Positions 44,142-53,096 of a stretch of 64,000 nt of DNA are shown piece after piece. Made by a program: the position numbers and the translations under genes. The first letter of the stretch is position 1. Every line of letters starts with the position of its first letter. The notes below the pieces were generated by a model that had not been told where the DNA came from, ran no database searches, and saw only the letters and a list, made by a program, of their open reading frames with translations. This DNA is from DASXUX01 sp036504595 (GTDB lineage Bacteria > Planctomycetota > SZUA-567 > H5-PLA8), in NCBI GenBank assembly GCA_036504595.1, contig DASXUX010000109.1, forward strand, positions 1 through 64,000. The letters are read 5' to 3'.

Positions 44142-44318
44142 ATGGTCATCCAATACTGCAAGAAATGCGGGGCGTTGGTCCGAGGAGAATCGGGCTCTGC
44201 TATCGAGCCCGTCTGCGAAGACTGCATGGCGGGAAAGCCCCATAGAACGCGCACTCTGCGCGACAGCGACATGATCCCCAACCGCCTGCGCCGCGCAGTT
44301 CTCAAGGCGTGGGAGTAG
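44142..44318 (+). CDS. Small four-cysteine zinc-ribbon protein
   Basis: A 58-residue protein with 'YCKKCG' and 'VCEDC' forming a zinc ribbon, then a basic tail. Its first 30 residues align with the start of the next gene (MVIQYCKKCG versus MVIRYCEGCG; both then have 'SGSAI' before the second Cys pair), so the two share an origin. It may be a stand-alone adaptor or the leftover of a duplicated start of the 916-residue protein. Confidence 0.6.
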   Translation: MVIQYCKKCGALVRGESGSAIEPVCEDCMAGKPHRTRTLRDSDMIPNRLRRAVLKAWE

Positions 44319-44442
44319 ACGGCAGTCCAGGAGTCGACGGTCTTCCTGAAGTCGAGTCTTGGGCTCCTGGACATCAGGTCATTACCCTCTGGACTTCCAT
44401 CCTTCACAGACCTAGACTTCAAACTGGGCTAAGGTCACAGGC

Positions 44443-47193
44443 ATGGTCATTCGGTATTGCGAGGGCTGCGGCTGCCGCGTGCCGGACGCCGACATCGAGT
44501 CCGGCTCTGCTATCGTTGTCTCTGACGTCAAAGTCTTCTGCGCCAAATGCGCGCCCGCACGCAAGACTCCTTCGTCCGGTTCTCCAACTTGTCCGGCTAC
44601 CGCGGAAAATCGCCTTTCAGGCGCCAGCGCTACACGTGTTCTCTTGCGCCCTGCCACACGCGCCGGTGAAGCCGCGTCGGCGAGCGCCTCCACAACGCGC
44701 CGCGCGACCGTTCGGGAATCCCCCGCTCATGCGCAAGCCATGCCGCCGGCGACGGACGCGAAAAACTCGCAGCGGATGATTCTGATCGGCAGCGCGGCCG
44801 GTGGCGGGCTGCTGCTGATCGCTGGTGTGCTGTTGATTGTGATGGGCACCGGAAAACCCGGCGGTGACGCAGCCGCTCAGGCAAAGACTCAGCCGACGCC
44901 GGCAAATGTGGCTCCGGATACTCCTCGCGCCACGGGCTCCCCGCTTTCACGCGACGGAGACGGTTTGAAGGGAAGCATACCGCTGCCGAAAACGTCTTCT
45001 GCGCACGATTCCTCTCCTGCAAAGAAGACCGAACCTGAAAGCGATCCCGCCTCCAAGCGCGGACTGCTCGGCGCAATTGCGCCCGACGACGGCAACTCCT
45101 CTGACACTTTCCGCGCAGGATATGCGCTTCGGCTTCTTGACGAGGCGAAGAAATATGGCAAGGAGCACCCGGAGGATCCCAGCGCTCTGCGCAACCGCCT
45201 GAAGATGGTTGCGACCAACTACGATTCATTTCCGGCGGGAAAAGAAGCCGCCAAAGTGATTGCAGAGATGCAGGCTCCGGCCGACGGCTGGCCGGAAGGT
45301 TTTGTGTGGCGCGAGTACTGGCTCAATATCGGCGGAGATCAGGTCGCGAACCTGACCCGCAGCCCCAATTTCCCGTCCAAGCCCAGTGGGCGCGAGAAGC
45401 GCCCGGACTTCGCCGGGCCTGTCGATGTCGCCGACAATTACGGCGCGCGAATTCGCGGCTATGTTCATCCGCCGCTGGATGGCAACTACGTGTTTGCAGT
45501 CTGCGCCGATGACGCGGGCGAACTGTGGCTCAGCACAGGCGACGATGCGGCGCACAGGTCGAAGATCGCCGAATGCCAGCATTTTGCCGACAACGGCGAT
45601 TGGAATAAATATCCGGCACAGACCTCTCGGCCCATCGCGCTGAAAGCCGGCCAGAAGTACTACATCGAATTGCTCCACAAAGAGGCTGGCGGCGGCGACC
45701 ACGTAAGCGCGGCTTGGCAGCTTCCGGGAGGAACGTGGGAGCGGCCGATTCCAGGATTTCGCCTCTCACCGTGCGAAGCGGCCGATGACGGCCCAACCGT
45801 CGCCGCAAAACCGCCTGACCAAGGTGATACCGCGCCTGTGGCGCCCGCACCCAAGAACAAGCCGAAGAAGAACCCTAAGAAGCCTGAACCTGCCAAGGAA
45901 GCGCCGAAGGTTGATGCTGAGGCCGTCGCGAAGATGAAGGAGGCCGAAGCGCGCCGCGATTACGAAGAGGCTGTCGCGGAAGCATACGGACTCCTTGCGA
46001 AGAACGCCGTTCAGCCCGCGCTTTCCCGACTCGCTCAGGCCAAGTCGGATCCGAAGTTGAGCGCGCTCAAGTCCGCACTCGACCGCGACGTGGACTTGGC
46101 CAAGGATATGGATGCATTTTCCAAAGCCATTGTAGCCGGCGCTACAAAGCTGGACCCGAAAACGCCCATGGAGTTGAAGAAGTCTGATGGAAAGAGCATC
46201 AAACTTTTTGGTGATACCAAGACGACCGTGCAGTCTGTGAAAGACGGCATCTTGAGCTTGGCGAAGGACCTCGGTGGCGGAACGGCAACCATCCGAGTTG
46301 CCATCGCCGAATTGACCGCGACCACGCAGTGGGAACTGGCGAAGGCCGGCCTCGGTTCCCCTCTCCCCCGCGAGGGAGAGGGGTTAGGGGTGAGGGGGCT
46401 TGACGGCGACAGCATTCTCAAGCTCGCCCTGGCCGCGCTGGCTCAGGCGGTCTCCGGCAACACCGATTTCACCAGCAAGAAAATCACGGCTCTCTTGGAT
46501 GACGCCGCGAAAGCGAACGCCAACGCCGAAAAGCTACGGCATCTGCGGGAACGCCTTGCGGCGTGGGAGCGCGAGGAACTGGCGGAGGCCGCGTTCGCCA
46601 AAGTCGAGGCGCTCATGCGCGAGAAGAAATGGAAGGAGGCGCACGAACTGCTGGATGGTTTTGGGAAGGAGTTTGGCGCCACGCGCGCACTGAAACGTCT
46701 GGAGCCTTCGATTGCTCAGCGCATGTCCGAACTGGATAAGGAACTCAACCCCCTGCAACCTATGCTGTGGGCTTCCTACTGGGAAGTGCGCGACGGAAAG
46801 AACTGGGAGAAGCTGATTTTTTCGAAGCCGGAATCAAAGCTGAGTCACGACTGGGGCGCCGGTTCGCCCGACCCGCGCGTGCCTGCCGACAATTTCGGCA
46901 TTCGCTTCGGTGGCCTGATCAAGATCGAGCAGGGAGGGCAGTATCATTTCAAAGGCATAGCCGACGATTACGTGACCGTTTTGATCGATGGAAAGAAAGT
47001 TTGCGCGAACAGCGAAGGCGATGTCGATCTTTCAGCAGGCAATCACGAGATCAAAATCCAGTACCGCGAAGACGCCGGAAACGCCAGCATGCATGTGAAG
47101 TGGAAGCCGCCAGGAGCGAAAGACCTGAAAGAAATTCCCGCCGAAATCATGTTCCACGATCCGCGCAACGCCAAGCAGTACGAGGGACAGTAG
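44443..47193 (+). CDS. Membrane protein: zinc ribbon, one transmembrane helix, two PA14-like domains
   Basis: A 916-residue protein. A cytosolic zinc ribbon (Cys pairs 'YCEGCG' and 'FCAKC', residues 6-47) is followed by one membrane helix (about 110-135, 'GGGLLLIAGVLLIVMG') and a Pro-rich linker. A PA14-like domain follows (about 285-445, 'GYVHPPLDGNYVFAVCADDA'), then Lys/Ala-rich coiled coil (470-790), and a second PA14-like domain at the C terminus ('HFKGIADDYVTVLIDGKKV'). PA14 domains bind carbohydrate, so this may link an outside sugar ligand to a cytosolic zinc-ribbon partner. A class B repeat is inserted in frame at 46355, and 'SPLSRDGDGLKGS' near residue 166 may be an older copy. Confidence 0.75.
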   Translation: MVIRYCEGCGCRVPDADIESGSAIVVSDVKVFCAKCAPARKTPSSGSPTCPATAENRLSGASATRVLLRPATRAGEAASASASTTRRATVRESPAHAQAMPPATDAKNSQRMILIGSAAGGGLLLIAGVLLIVMGTGKPGGDAAAQAKTQPTPANVAPDTPRATGSPLSRDGDGLKGSIPLPKTSSAHDSSPAKKTEPESDPASKRGLLGAIAPDDGNSSDTFRAGYALRLLDEAKKYGKEHPEDPSALRNRLKMVATNYDSFPAGKEAAKVIAEMQAPADGWPEGFVWREYWLNIGGDQVANLTRSPNFPSKPSGREKRPDFAGPVDVADNYGARIRGYVHPPLDGNYVFAVCADDAGELWLSTGDDAAHRSKIAECQHFADNGDWNKYPAQTSRPIALKAGQKYYIELLHKEAGGGDHVSAAWQLPGGTWERPIPGFRLSPCEAADDGPTVAAKPPDQGDTAPVAPAPKNKPKKNPKKPEPAKEAPKVDAEAVAKMKEAEARRDYEEAVAEAYGLLAKNAVQPALSRLAQAKSDPKLSALKSALDRDVDLAKDMDAFSKAIVAGATKLDPKTPMELKKSDGKSIKLFGDTKTTVQSVKDGILSLAKDLGGGTATIRVAIAELTATTQWELAKAGLGSPLPREGEGLGVRGLDGDSILKLALAALAQAVSGNTDFTSKKITALLDDAAKANANAEKLRHLRERLAAWEREELAEAAFAKVEALMREKKWKEAHELLDGFGKEFGATRALKRLEPSIAQRMSELDKELNPLQPMLWASYWEVRDGKNWEKLIFSKPESKLSHDWGAGSPDPRVPADNFGIRFGGLIKIEQGGQYHFKGIADDYVTVLIDGKKVCANSEGDVDLSAGNHEIKIQYREDAGNASMHVKWKPPGAKDLKEIPAEIMFHDPRNAKQYEGQ
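46355..46399 (+). repeat. In-frame class B palindromic repeat
   Basis: CCCCTCTCCC and GGGAGAGGGG pair around CCGCGA and are followed by TTAGGGGTGAGGGGG. It is translated in frame as PLPREGEGLGVRG inside the coiled-coil part of the PA14 protein. Confidence 0.85.
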
Positions 47194-47233
47194 TCCTGCC
47201 TATTGCTGCTGCCTGTTGCTCTCTGTTCCTGCG
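47194..47233. repeat. Tandem phrase repeat between convergent genes
   Basis: A TGCCTATTGCTGCTGCC/TGTTGCTC-type phrase fills the six-base gap between two convergent genes and runs into the last codons of the reverse-strand one, so that its C terminus reads 'ESNRQQQ'. Confidence 0.6.
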
Positions 47234-49635
47234 TGCCAGAACGACCGCCAATACTTCTCATCCGTCTCATACACATTGATCGGATCTCTTGACACATCGA
47301 AACTCGTAGGCAGCGCGCCGTAGCGTTTCATTTCTCGCACGTAATGCTCATTGGGCCGGAATTCTGGCATGTCGAACCGCTTGATCTTGTCCAGGTTCGC
47401 CGCCGTGGCTTGAATCCACGCGAGCATGAGCCGGTAGTCGGGATCGTCCTTGCTCAAGAGCACTTTCGCTTGCGGCGCGTTCGGATTCACTCGGCGTTCC
47501 CATATTTTCCGCTCCTGGCACAATCCGTATCCACCTGCTTCCTTGGTCAGAGGCGCGAGCAGCAGCAGCGATTTTTCCGGCTTGGACAAATTGAAGAAGT
47601 GATCGTCCTGATATTCGAATCTCCAGCCTTTGTTCTCCGCCGTCTCTCTTACATGGCAGCCGCTGCAGCGCCGGAACAGAGCGTCCTCGCATTCCTTGCT
47701 GCGATGGGTCGAAACCATGCCGCTTCCCAGCGACGCATACGTTCCAGGATAATGCGCGCCGGCCTCGATCCACAGCCGCACTATTTTGAATTCGAGTGGC
47801 GTCACCGCCGCGTTGTAGTGGCTCTTGTCCATGAACTTCAGCAGCCGGCTCGCCGTCGAACCAATATCTCGGGGTGGTCGATTGCCGGTGGCATCCCGGC
47901 CTTCCGCGACCAGGTTGCGCGCGAAAATGTTTGCGTAGCTGTTCGAATAGACCGGCCCGCGCTCACCGCTGAGCACCAGCCTCGCGTCATACTTCTCGTA
48001 GTTGTGGCAGGCTGTGCAGTGCTTGTCGAGAATCGGCTGGATGTCGCGCGGAAAATCAAAGATCTGCGGCACATCCTTGATCGGTTCGATGCGGCTGGCC
48101 GCGCGTCGGGTGGCTTCCAGCTTGCGGTACTCCGGCGTACGCGTGCGCTGTTCGTGGCAGCCGACGCAGCCGGTGGTTTCGCCCGGCATGACGCTGACGA
48201 AGCTTTGCATGCGCTTCACCGACAGATCGTTCTCGTCCAGTGCGATAAAAAACAGCGGCCGGAGCGCCGGCACCTCGAAATAGGCCGAACCGTCCGCCTC
48301 CACAGGCACGGTGCCGAGTATCCGCGGCAAGGTGAACGTCCCGTTGATCGTGATCGGTTCCTGCGTGCCGCTGAAATTCAAAGGCTTCGGCAGGCTTTCC
48401 ATGATCAGCAGCTTCTTGATCTCGCCGCTCTTCACGCCGCGCATGTTGCGGCCGATGGTAATGTCGGAGAGCACCAGCTTGCCCGTCGCCTGGGACCAAT
48501 CGGTGCGATTGGCAACGATGGGTTCTTTCGGCCGCGGCATGATCGGTCGAGGCTCGTGCGCCCAGATCGCCCCATCCTTTTCGGGCACCGTGTAGATCGG
48601 CTCATAACGGCCTTTGCCGTCCATGACGTAGATCGATTTGCCGTTGGCGGCCAGAAAGCAGTCTTCGGATAAGGCGTACGGATCGCGCCAGGCCTCGGCA
48701 AACTCGCGGTGCTTGCCGTTCATCTCTTCGTCCCGTCCGGAAGGACTGATTCGGCGCGCGCACGAACGCTCATCGGGCCCCATCTCCGGATCGACGACGG
48801 TAATCACGCCTTCGTGTTCAGTCCTGCCGTGTCCTGGCGAAAACGATGAGACGACTTTGTTTGTGCCGGGAATGGGCTTCGCGTCCAGCATGACGGTGCC
48901 GCCGTACATGTTTCCGAAATAGACCATCTGTCCGGTGCCGTCGGGATTGATCGTCCATAGGTGGTGATACTGCACGCGGCTGCGATCGACGTATTCCCAG
49001 CGCATATACAGGACGCGGCCGTCCGGCAGCATCCACGGTGTGTTGTCCTGTTCGATGTTCGCCGAAATTTCGCGCACGTTCTGCCCATTGGCGTCGCAGC
49101 GATGAATCACAGCCACTTGCGTAAACCAGCAATTGACCCAGCGATTGCAGCGCGAAGAACAGAACATTAGATCGCCGTCGGGCAAGTAGATTGGTTCGAT
49201 GTCGTCGCAGTCGCCGTCGGTAAGCTGTCGCAGCCCGCTGCCATCAAGGTTCATCTCAAAGAGATGATAGTGCTGCGTGCCGCCTTTTCGGTACGAGAAC
49301 AGAACCTTCTTCGCGTCGTAGCTCAGGCAGGGGTCGCGCACTGCGCCGCTAGCGTCTTCCAGCATCGCGGTGGCTTGGCCCGTTCGCAGATTCAACCGGC
49401 ACAGTCTTCCCCCGAGAGGCCCCCACATGTAGATCTGTGGGTTGTGCGAGGGATAACCAAAGTTCGCATACCAATGTTCTTGCCGTACGCCGCGCACGGT
49501 AAAGATGATCTCCTCGACGCTTGCCATTTCGCGCGTCCGCAGTTCAGCGAGAACTCCCTTCGTCTCACCGGACATCGCACGCGAAGTTGCCAGTGCGGCA
49601 AAAAGAAGGAGTGTAAGGGTGCATAGCCGCGGCAT
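47200..49635 (-). CDS. Secreted HzsA-like tri-heme protein
   Basis: An 811-residue exported protein of the same family as the N-terminal part of the gene at 366, without SUMF1 domain. Propeller motifs ('MNLDGSGLRQLTDG', 'INPDGTGQMVYFGNMYGG', 'LPDGRVLYMRWEY') are followed by three c-type haem motifs: CVGCH at 490-494, CTACH at 540-544 and CSGCH at 657-661. The start at 49635 opens a signal peptide ('MPRLCTLTLLLFAALATSRA'); an ATG at 49695 has a better SD, but its first codons are a tandem phrase repeat. It probably carries electrons or binds a substrate in the periplasm. No other hydrazine synthase subunit is nearby. Confidence 0.82.
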   Translation of the reverse strand: MPRLCTLTLLLFAALATSRAMSGETKGVLAELRTREMASVEEIIFTVRGVRQEHWYANFGYPSHNPQIYMWGPLGGRLCRLNLRTGQATAMLEDASGAVRDPCLSYDAKKVLFSYRKGGTQHYHLFEMNLDGSGLRQLTDGDCDDIEPIYLPDGDLMFCSSRCNRWVNCWFTQVAVIHRCDANGQNVREISANIEQDNTPWMLPDGRVLYMRWEYVDRSRVQYHHLWTINPDGTGQMVYFGNMYGGTVMLDAKPIPGTNKVVSSFSPGHGRTEHEGVITVVDPEMGPDERSCARRISPSGRDEEMNGKHREFAEAWRDPYALSEDCFLAANGKSIYVMDGKGRYEPIYTVPEKDGAIWAHEPRPIMPRPKEPIVANRTDWSQATGKLVLSDITIGRNMRGVKSGEIKKLLIMESLPKPLNFSGTQEPITINGTFTLPRILGTVPVEADGSAYFEVPALRPLFFIALDENDLSVKRMQSFVSVMPGETTGCVGCHEQRTRTPEYRKLEATRRAASRIEPIKDVPQIFDFPRDIQPILDKHCTACHNYEKYDARLVLSGERGPVYSNSYANIFARNLVAEGRDATGNRPPRDIGSTASRLLKFMDKSHYNAAVTPLEFKIVRLWIEAGAHYPGTYASLGSGMVSTHRSKECEDALFRRCSGCHVRETAENKGWRFEYQDDHFFNLSKPEKSLLLLAPLTKEAGGYGLCQERKIWERRVNPNAPQAKVLLSKDDPDYRLMLAWIQATAANLDKIKRFDMPEFRPNEHYVREMKRYGALPTSFDVSRDPINVYETDEKYWRSFWHAGTESNRQQQ

Positions 49636-49647
49636 TCGGCTGGCCCG

Positions 49648-49684
49648 AGACTCCAGACTCCAGACTCCTAGACTCCAGACTTCC
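49648..49684. repeat. Tandem phrase repeat (AGACTCC type)
   Basis: Four to five copies of a GACTCCA unit just before the start of the HzsA-like gene, in the 182-base divergent region. The same phrase recurs at 55437. Confidence 0.75.
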
Positions 49685-49817
49685 TTCTGCGGCATCGGCG
49701 GGCCTCCACGGCACATATACACCAGCAGCCTTTCCTGAAATCCGGGAAGTGCGGATGACTTTTGCCAAGTCCAGGATTAGAACGGCGCACCATTCTGGTT
49801 CGCCCCCGGAGAAACGT

Positions 49818-52800
49818 ATGCTGCGTCATCTTCTTGGCCTTCTGCTCGTCGCGCTCACTGCTCTACACACCGTTGCGGGTGAGCCAAATCGGGCTGCGCG
49901 CAATCGTGCTGGCAGCTTTCGGCAGGACCGCATCCTGGTCAAACCAAAGGCCGGCGCCGATATCGGTGGTTTGCATGTCTCTCTTGGCTGCGTGCCGCTA
50001 TGGAGTTCGGCCGCGATGCAGAACCTCCAGGTTGTCAAGCTGCCTGCCGGAGCGGTCCCGTCGGACGTCATCGCCAAGTACATGTCCAGCGGCCAGGTGC
50101 AGTACGCCGAACCCGATTACGAAGCACGCATCACCGCCGATCCAAACGATCCACAGTACCTCAACAACACGCAATGGGCGCTGCACAACACCGGTGCCGG
50201 CGGCGGCTTGGCGGGTGCGGATATTCACGCGCCGGAAGCCTGGAACGTGCGAACTTCAGCGGCCGACGTGATTGTCGCTTTGGTGGACACGGGCATCCGC
50301 TATACGCATGAAGATCTGGCCGCAAACATGTGGATCAACCCCGGCGAAATTGCCGCCAACGGCGTGGACGATGATGGCGATGGCATCATCGACGATGTTT
50401 TTGGTGTGAACACGATCAACGATTCAGGCGACGTTCGCGACGACTTTGGCCACGGCACGCACGTGGCAGGCATCATCGGCGCTGTCGGCAATAATGGCAA
50501 AGGTGTTTGCGGCGTGGCGTGGCGCGTGAAGCTGATGTCGTGCAAAGCCTTTGATGACTCCGGTTCCGGCTCGATCTCCAGCATTGTCAAAGCCATCGAT
50601 TACGCACGCGCTCACGGCGCCCAGATCATCAACAACAGCTACGGCGTGAACTCGCCGATCGAAGCTCCGCTGCTGGCGCTGAAAGACGCCATCACCACCA
50701 CGCGCAACGCTGGAATCCTGTTCGTCGTCGCCGCCGGAAACGAGTCGATCGACAATGACGTGCCAGCCAACTCTCCGTCGTTCCCCGCGTCCTTCGATGC
50801 CGACAATATCATCTCGGTCGCCAGCACCGATCGCGCCGACGCATTGAGCAGTTTCTCGAACTTTGGCTTGTACAGTGTCGATCTCGCCGCGCCCGGTGAG
50901 GACGTGACCTCCACTTATTATTCGAGCGACACCGCGTACGTAAGCATGTCCGGAACGTCCATGTCCACGCCGTTCGTCAGTGGAGCCCTGGCGTTGCTGC
51001 GGGCACAGTTCCCGGCGGAAAATTACCTGCAACTGATGAACCGCCTCTACGCGGGCACCGATCCTCTCCCTGGCCTGGAGGGCCGCTGCCGCACCGGCGG
51101 GCGATTGAACGTTTTCAAAGCGCTGACGACGGCCACCTCTGCTCCCGCCAATGACAATTTTGTATCCGCCATCGCGATCAACAGGACGCCCTTCCGCGTC
51201 AGCGGCATCAACGTCAGCGCCTCGAAAGAAGCTGGCGAACCCAACCACGCGCAGACCGCCGGTGGAACGTCCGTATGGTGGTCCTGGATCGCTCCTACCT
51301 CCGGCAAGGTGCGCCTGTCCACCAGCGGCAGCTCGTTCAGCACGCTTGTGGCAGTCTACACTGGGAGTTCAGTCACCCAGTTAACCGAAGTCGCCAGCGG
51401 CGCCACGGACACGCTGCCCGTGCTCGTCAATTCAGGCACCACCTACTATATCGCCGTCGATGGAGTTGGCGCCGCGACCGGCAGCATCGTCCTTTCGCTC
51501 GCGTTCCCGCCGGTGAACGACGACTTCGGCGCCGCAACGGAGATCAGTAGTTTCGATACGCAGAGTGGTTCCAACGAGAACGCGTCCAAAGAACCGGGCG
51601 AGCCGCTGCACGCCGGCAACTTCGGCGGCAAGTCGCTCTGGTGGAAGTGGACTCCGGCCGCCTCCACACACATCGCCATTTCGACCTTGGATAGTTCCTT
51701 CGACACCGTCCTGGCCGTCTACACAGGGACGACGTTTGCGGATCTGGTAGAAGTGGCGAGCAACAACGACGAAGATTCGTTCTACAGCATCAGCACCAGC
51801 CGTGTGGAGTTCGACGCGGTTGCTGGCACGACGTACTACATCGCAGTAGACGGCTTCGACGGCGCGTCCGGCGACGTGCGTTTGCATCTGCTGCCGGTCG
51901 ATGGAACCGTGCGCGTCTTCGCAACGATGCCCTGGGCTTCGGAGACCGGCCCCAAAAACGGCGAATTTACCGTCACTCGCACAGGTTCCACTGCGCAAGA
52001 CCTATTGGTGAAATACGACGTGAGTTCGAACAGCGATGCCCTGCCCGACATCGACTACCAGCGTTTGCCGGGCACTGTCACGATTCCTGCCGGTTCGGCG
52101 TCCGTCAAGATTGTCGTTGTCCCCATCGATAACACCGTCTTCGACGCCACGCGCGATGTTGCGCTGCAGTTGCTTTCTTCGCCGGACTACGCTTTGAGCT
52201 CCAATCAGTCGGCAACGGTTCACATTCTGGACAATGAAGTGTTTACGCTGCAAAGCCCGCTGCAGGCGACGCCGAGTCCCGCATTTGCCCGCAGCGAGGT
52301 CACCTTTTCGATCCAGAGCAACGGCAGCAACGTGATCTTCTTTTGGGATTATGGCGATGGCACCACCGACACCACCGCCGAAGGCACCAAGGCGCTGCAC
52401 ACGTATGCCTCGCCGGGGCTTTACACCGTCACCGCAACGGCCTTGTTCCAGGGCGGCCCGTTTGGATTCCAGACACCGAATCTCACTGAAACACTGCAGC
52501 TTGAAATCAAGCCGCCCCTGACCATGACGGTCTCGAAACTCGATCTGCGGATGAACTTCACCCATAGTGATCGGATTTCCATCAAAGGACGGGTGCAGCT
52601 TCCTAAAGAATTTGTTTCATTAAGCACGAAAGTCCGCCTTGATATTGGTGGCCTGCCCGCTCCGGAAGATAGTTTTGCTTCGGGCGCAGACAGCACCGAT
52701 CCGAGTGCCCCTGATACGGACGCGGTATCAGCGGTGTTCGTTTTGAGCAAGAACGGAATGGGCGTGGGCGCGGGCAGCAGTTTCAGGCTCTTGCGCGCCG

Positions 52801-53015
52801 ATGGCGGCGGCCTGGTGGATTTCCTCTTCACAATGTCGCAGGCGTCGTTTCACGACGCGCTGGATGACGAGGGTCTCGTGAACGCGACCGTTCTCGGCAA
52901 AAGTGTGCAGATTCCCGTCGCGATTTCGATTGGCTCAAGCACCTACTACCAGGAGGTGAAGGTGCTCTATACCGCCCGCTCAGGCAAAGGCAGCGCGAAA
53001 GGACCCATCAAGTGA
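49818..53015 (+). CDS. Secreted subtilisin-like (S8) protease with PPC, Calx-beta, PKD and C-terminal domains
   Basis: A 1065-residue exported protease (ATG 49818 after GGAG; signal peptide 1-21). An inhibitor-like propeptide is followed by the S8 domain with the full triad: Asp157 in 'ALVDTG', His212 in 'GHGTHVAG', Ser381 in 'GTSMSTP'. Two pre-peptidase-C-like domains follow ('SVWWSWIAPTSGKVRLST', 'SLWWKWTPAASTHIAIST'), then a Calx-beta domain ('YDVSSNSDALPDIDYQ'), a PKD domain ('WDYGDGTTD') and a C-terminal domain (901-1065). The last two are related to the end of the giant protein at 8889. It is divergent from the HzsA-like gene. The shared C terminus suggests a common secretion or anchoring route for both proteases. 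Confidence 0.9.
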   Translation: MLRHLLGLLLVALTALHTVAGEPNRAARNRAGSFRQDRILVKPKAGADIGGLHVSLGCVPLWSSAAMQNLQVVKLPAGAVPSDVIAKYMSSGQVQYAEPDYEARITADPNDPQYLNNTQWALHNTGAGGGLAGADIHAPEAWNVRTSAADVIVALVDTGIRYTHEDLAANMWINPGEIAANGVDDDGDGIIDDVFGVNTINDSGDVRDDFGHGTHVAGIIGAVGNNGKGVCGVAWRVKLMSCKAFDDSGSGSISSIVKAIDYARAHGAQIINNSYGVNSPIEAPLLALKDAITTTRNAGILFVVAAGNESIDNDVPANSPSFPASFDADNIISVASTDRADALSSFSNFGLYSVDLAAPGEDVTSTYYSSDTAYVSMSGTSMSTPFVSGALALLRAQFPAENYLQLMNRLYAGTDPLPGLEGRCRTGGRLNVFKALTTATSAPANDNFVSAIAINRTPFRVSGINVSASKEAGEPNHAQTAGGTSVWWSWIAPTSGKVRLSTSGSSFSTLVAVYTGSSVTQLTEVASGATDTLPVLVNSGTTYYIAVDGVGAATGSIVLSLAFPPVNDDFGAATEISSFDTQSGSNENASKEPGEPLHAGNFGGKSLWWKWTPAASTHIAISTLDSSFDTVLAVYTGTTFADLVEVASNNDEDSFYSISTSRVEFDAVAGTTYYIAVDGFDGASGDVRLHLLPVDGTVRVFATMPWASETGPKNGEFTVTRTGSTAQDLLVKYDVSSNSDALPDIDYQRLPGTVTIPAGSASVKIVVVPIDNTVFDATRDVALQLLSSPDYALSSNQSATVHILDNEVFTLQSPLQATPSPAFARSEVTFSIQSNGSNVIFFWDYGDGTTDTTAEGTKALHTYASPGLYTVTATALFQGGPFGFQTPNLTETLQLEIKPPLTMTVSKLDLRMNFTHSDRISIKGRVQLPKEFVSLSTKVRLDIGGLPAPEDSFASGADSTDPSAPDTDAVSAVFVLSKNGMGVGAGSSFRLLRADGGGLVDFLFTMSQASFHDALDDEGLVNATVLGKSVQIPVAISIGSSTYYQEVKVLYTARSGKGSAKGPIK

Positions 53016-53095
53016 TTGCGGATTGCGGATTGCGGATTGCGGACTGAGCCGGGTTCTGCTTAATGCGCAATTCAAAATCAAAAATCCAAAATGGG
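53014..53095. repeat. Two tandem phrase repeats between convergent genes
   Basis: GATTGCG is repeated four times at 53014-53047, overlapping the TGA stop of the protease gene. An AATTCAAAATCAAAAATCC-type phrase (53070-53095) runs up to the next gene. Confidence 0.8.
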
Positions 53096-53096
53096 A

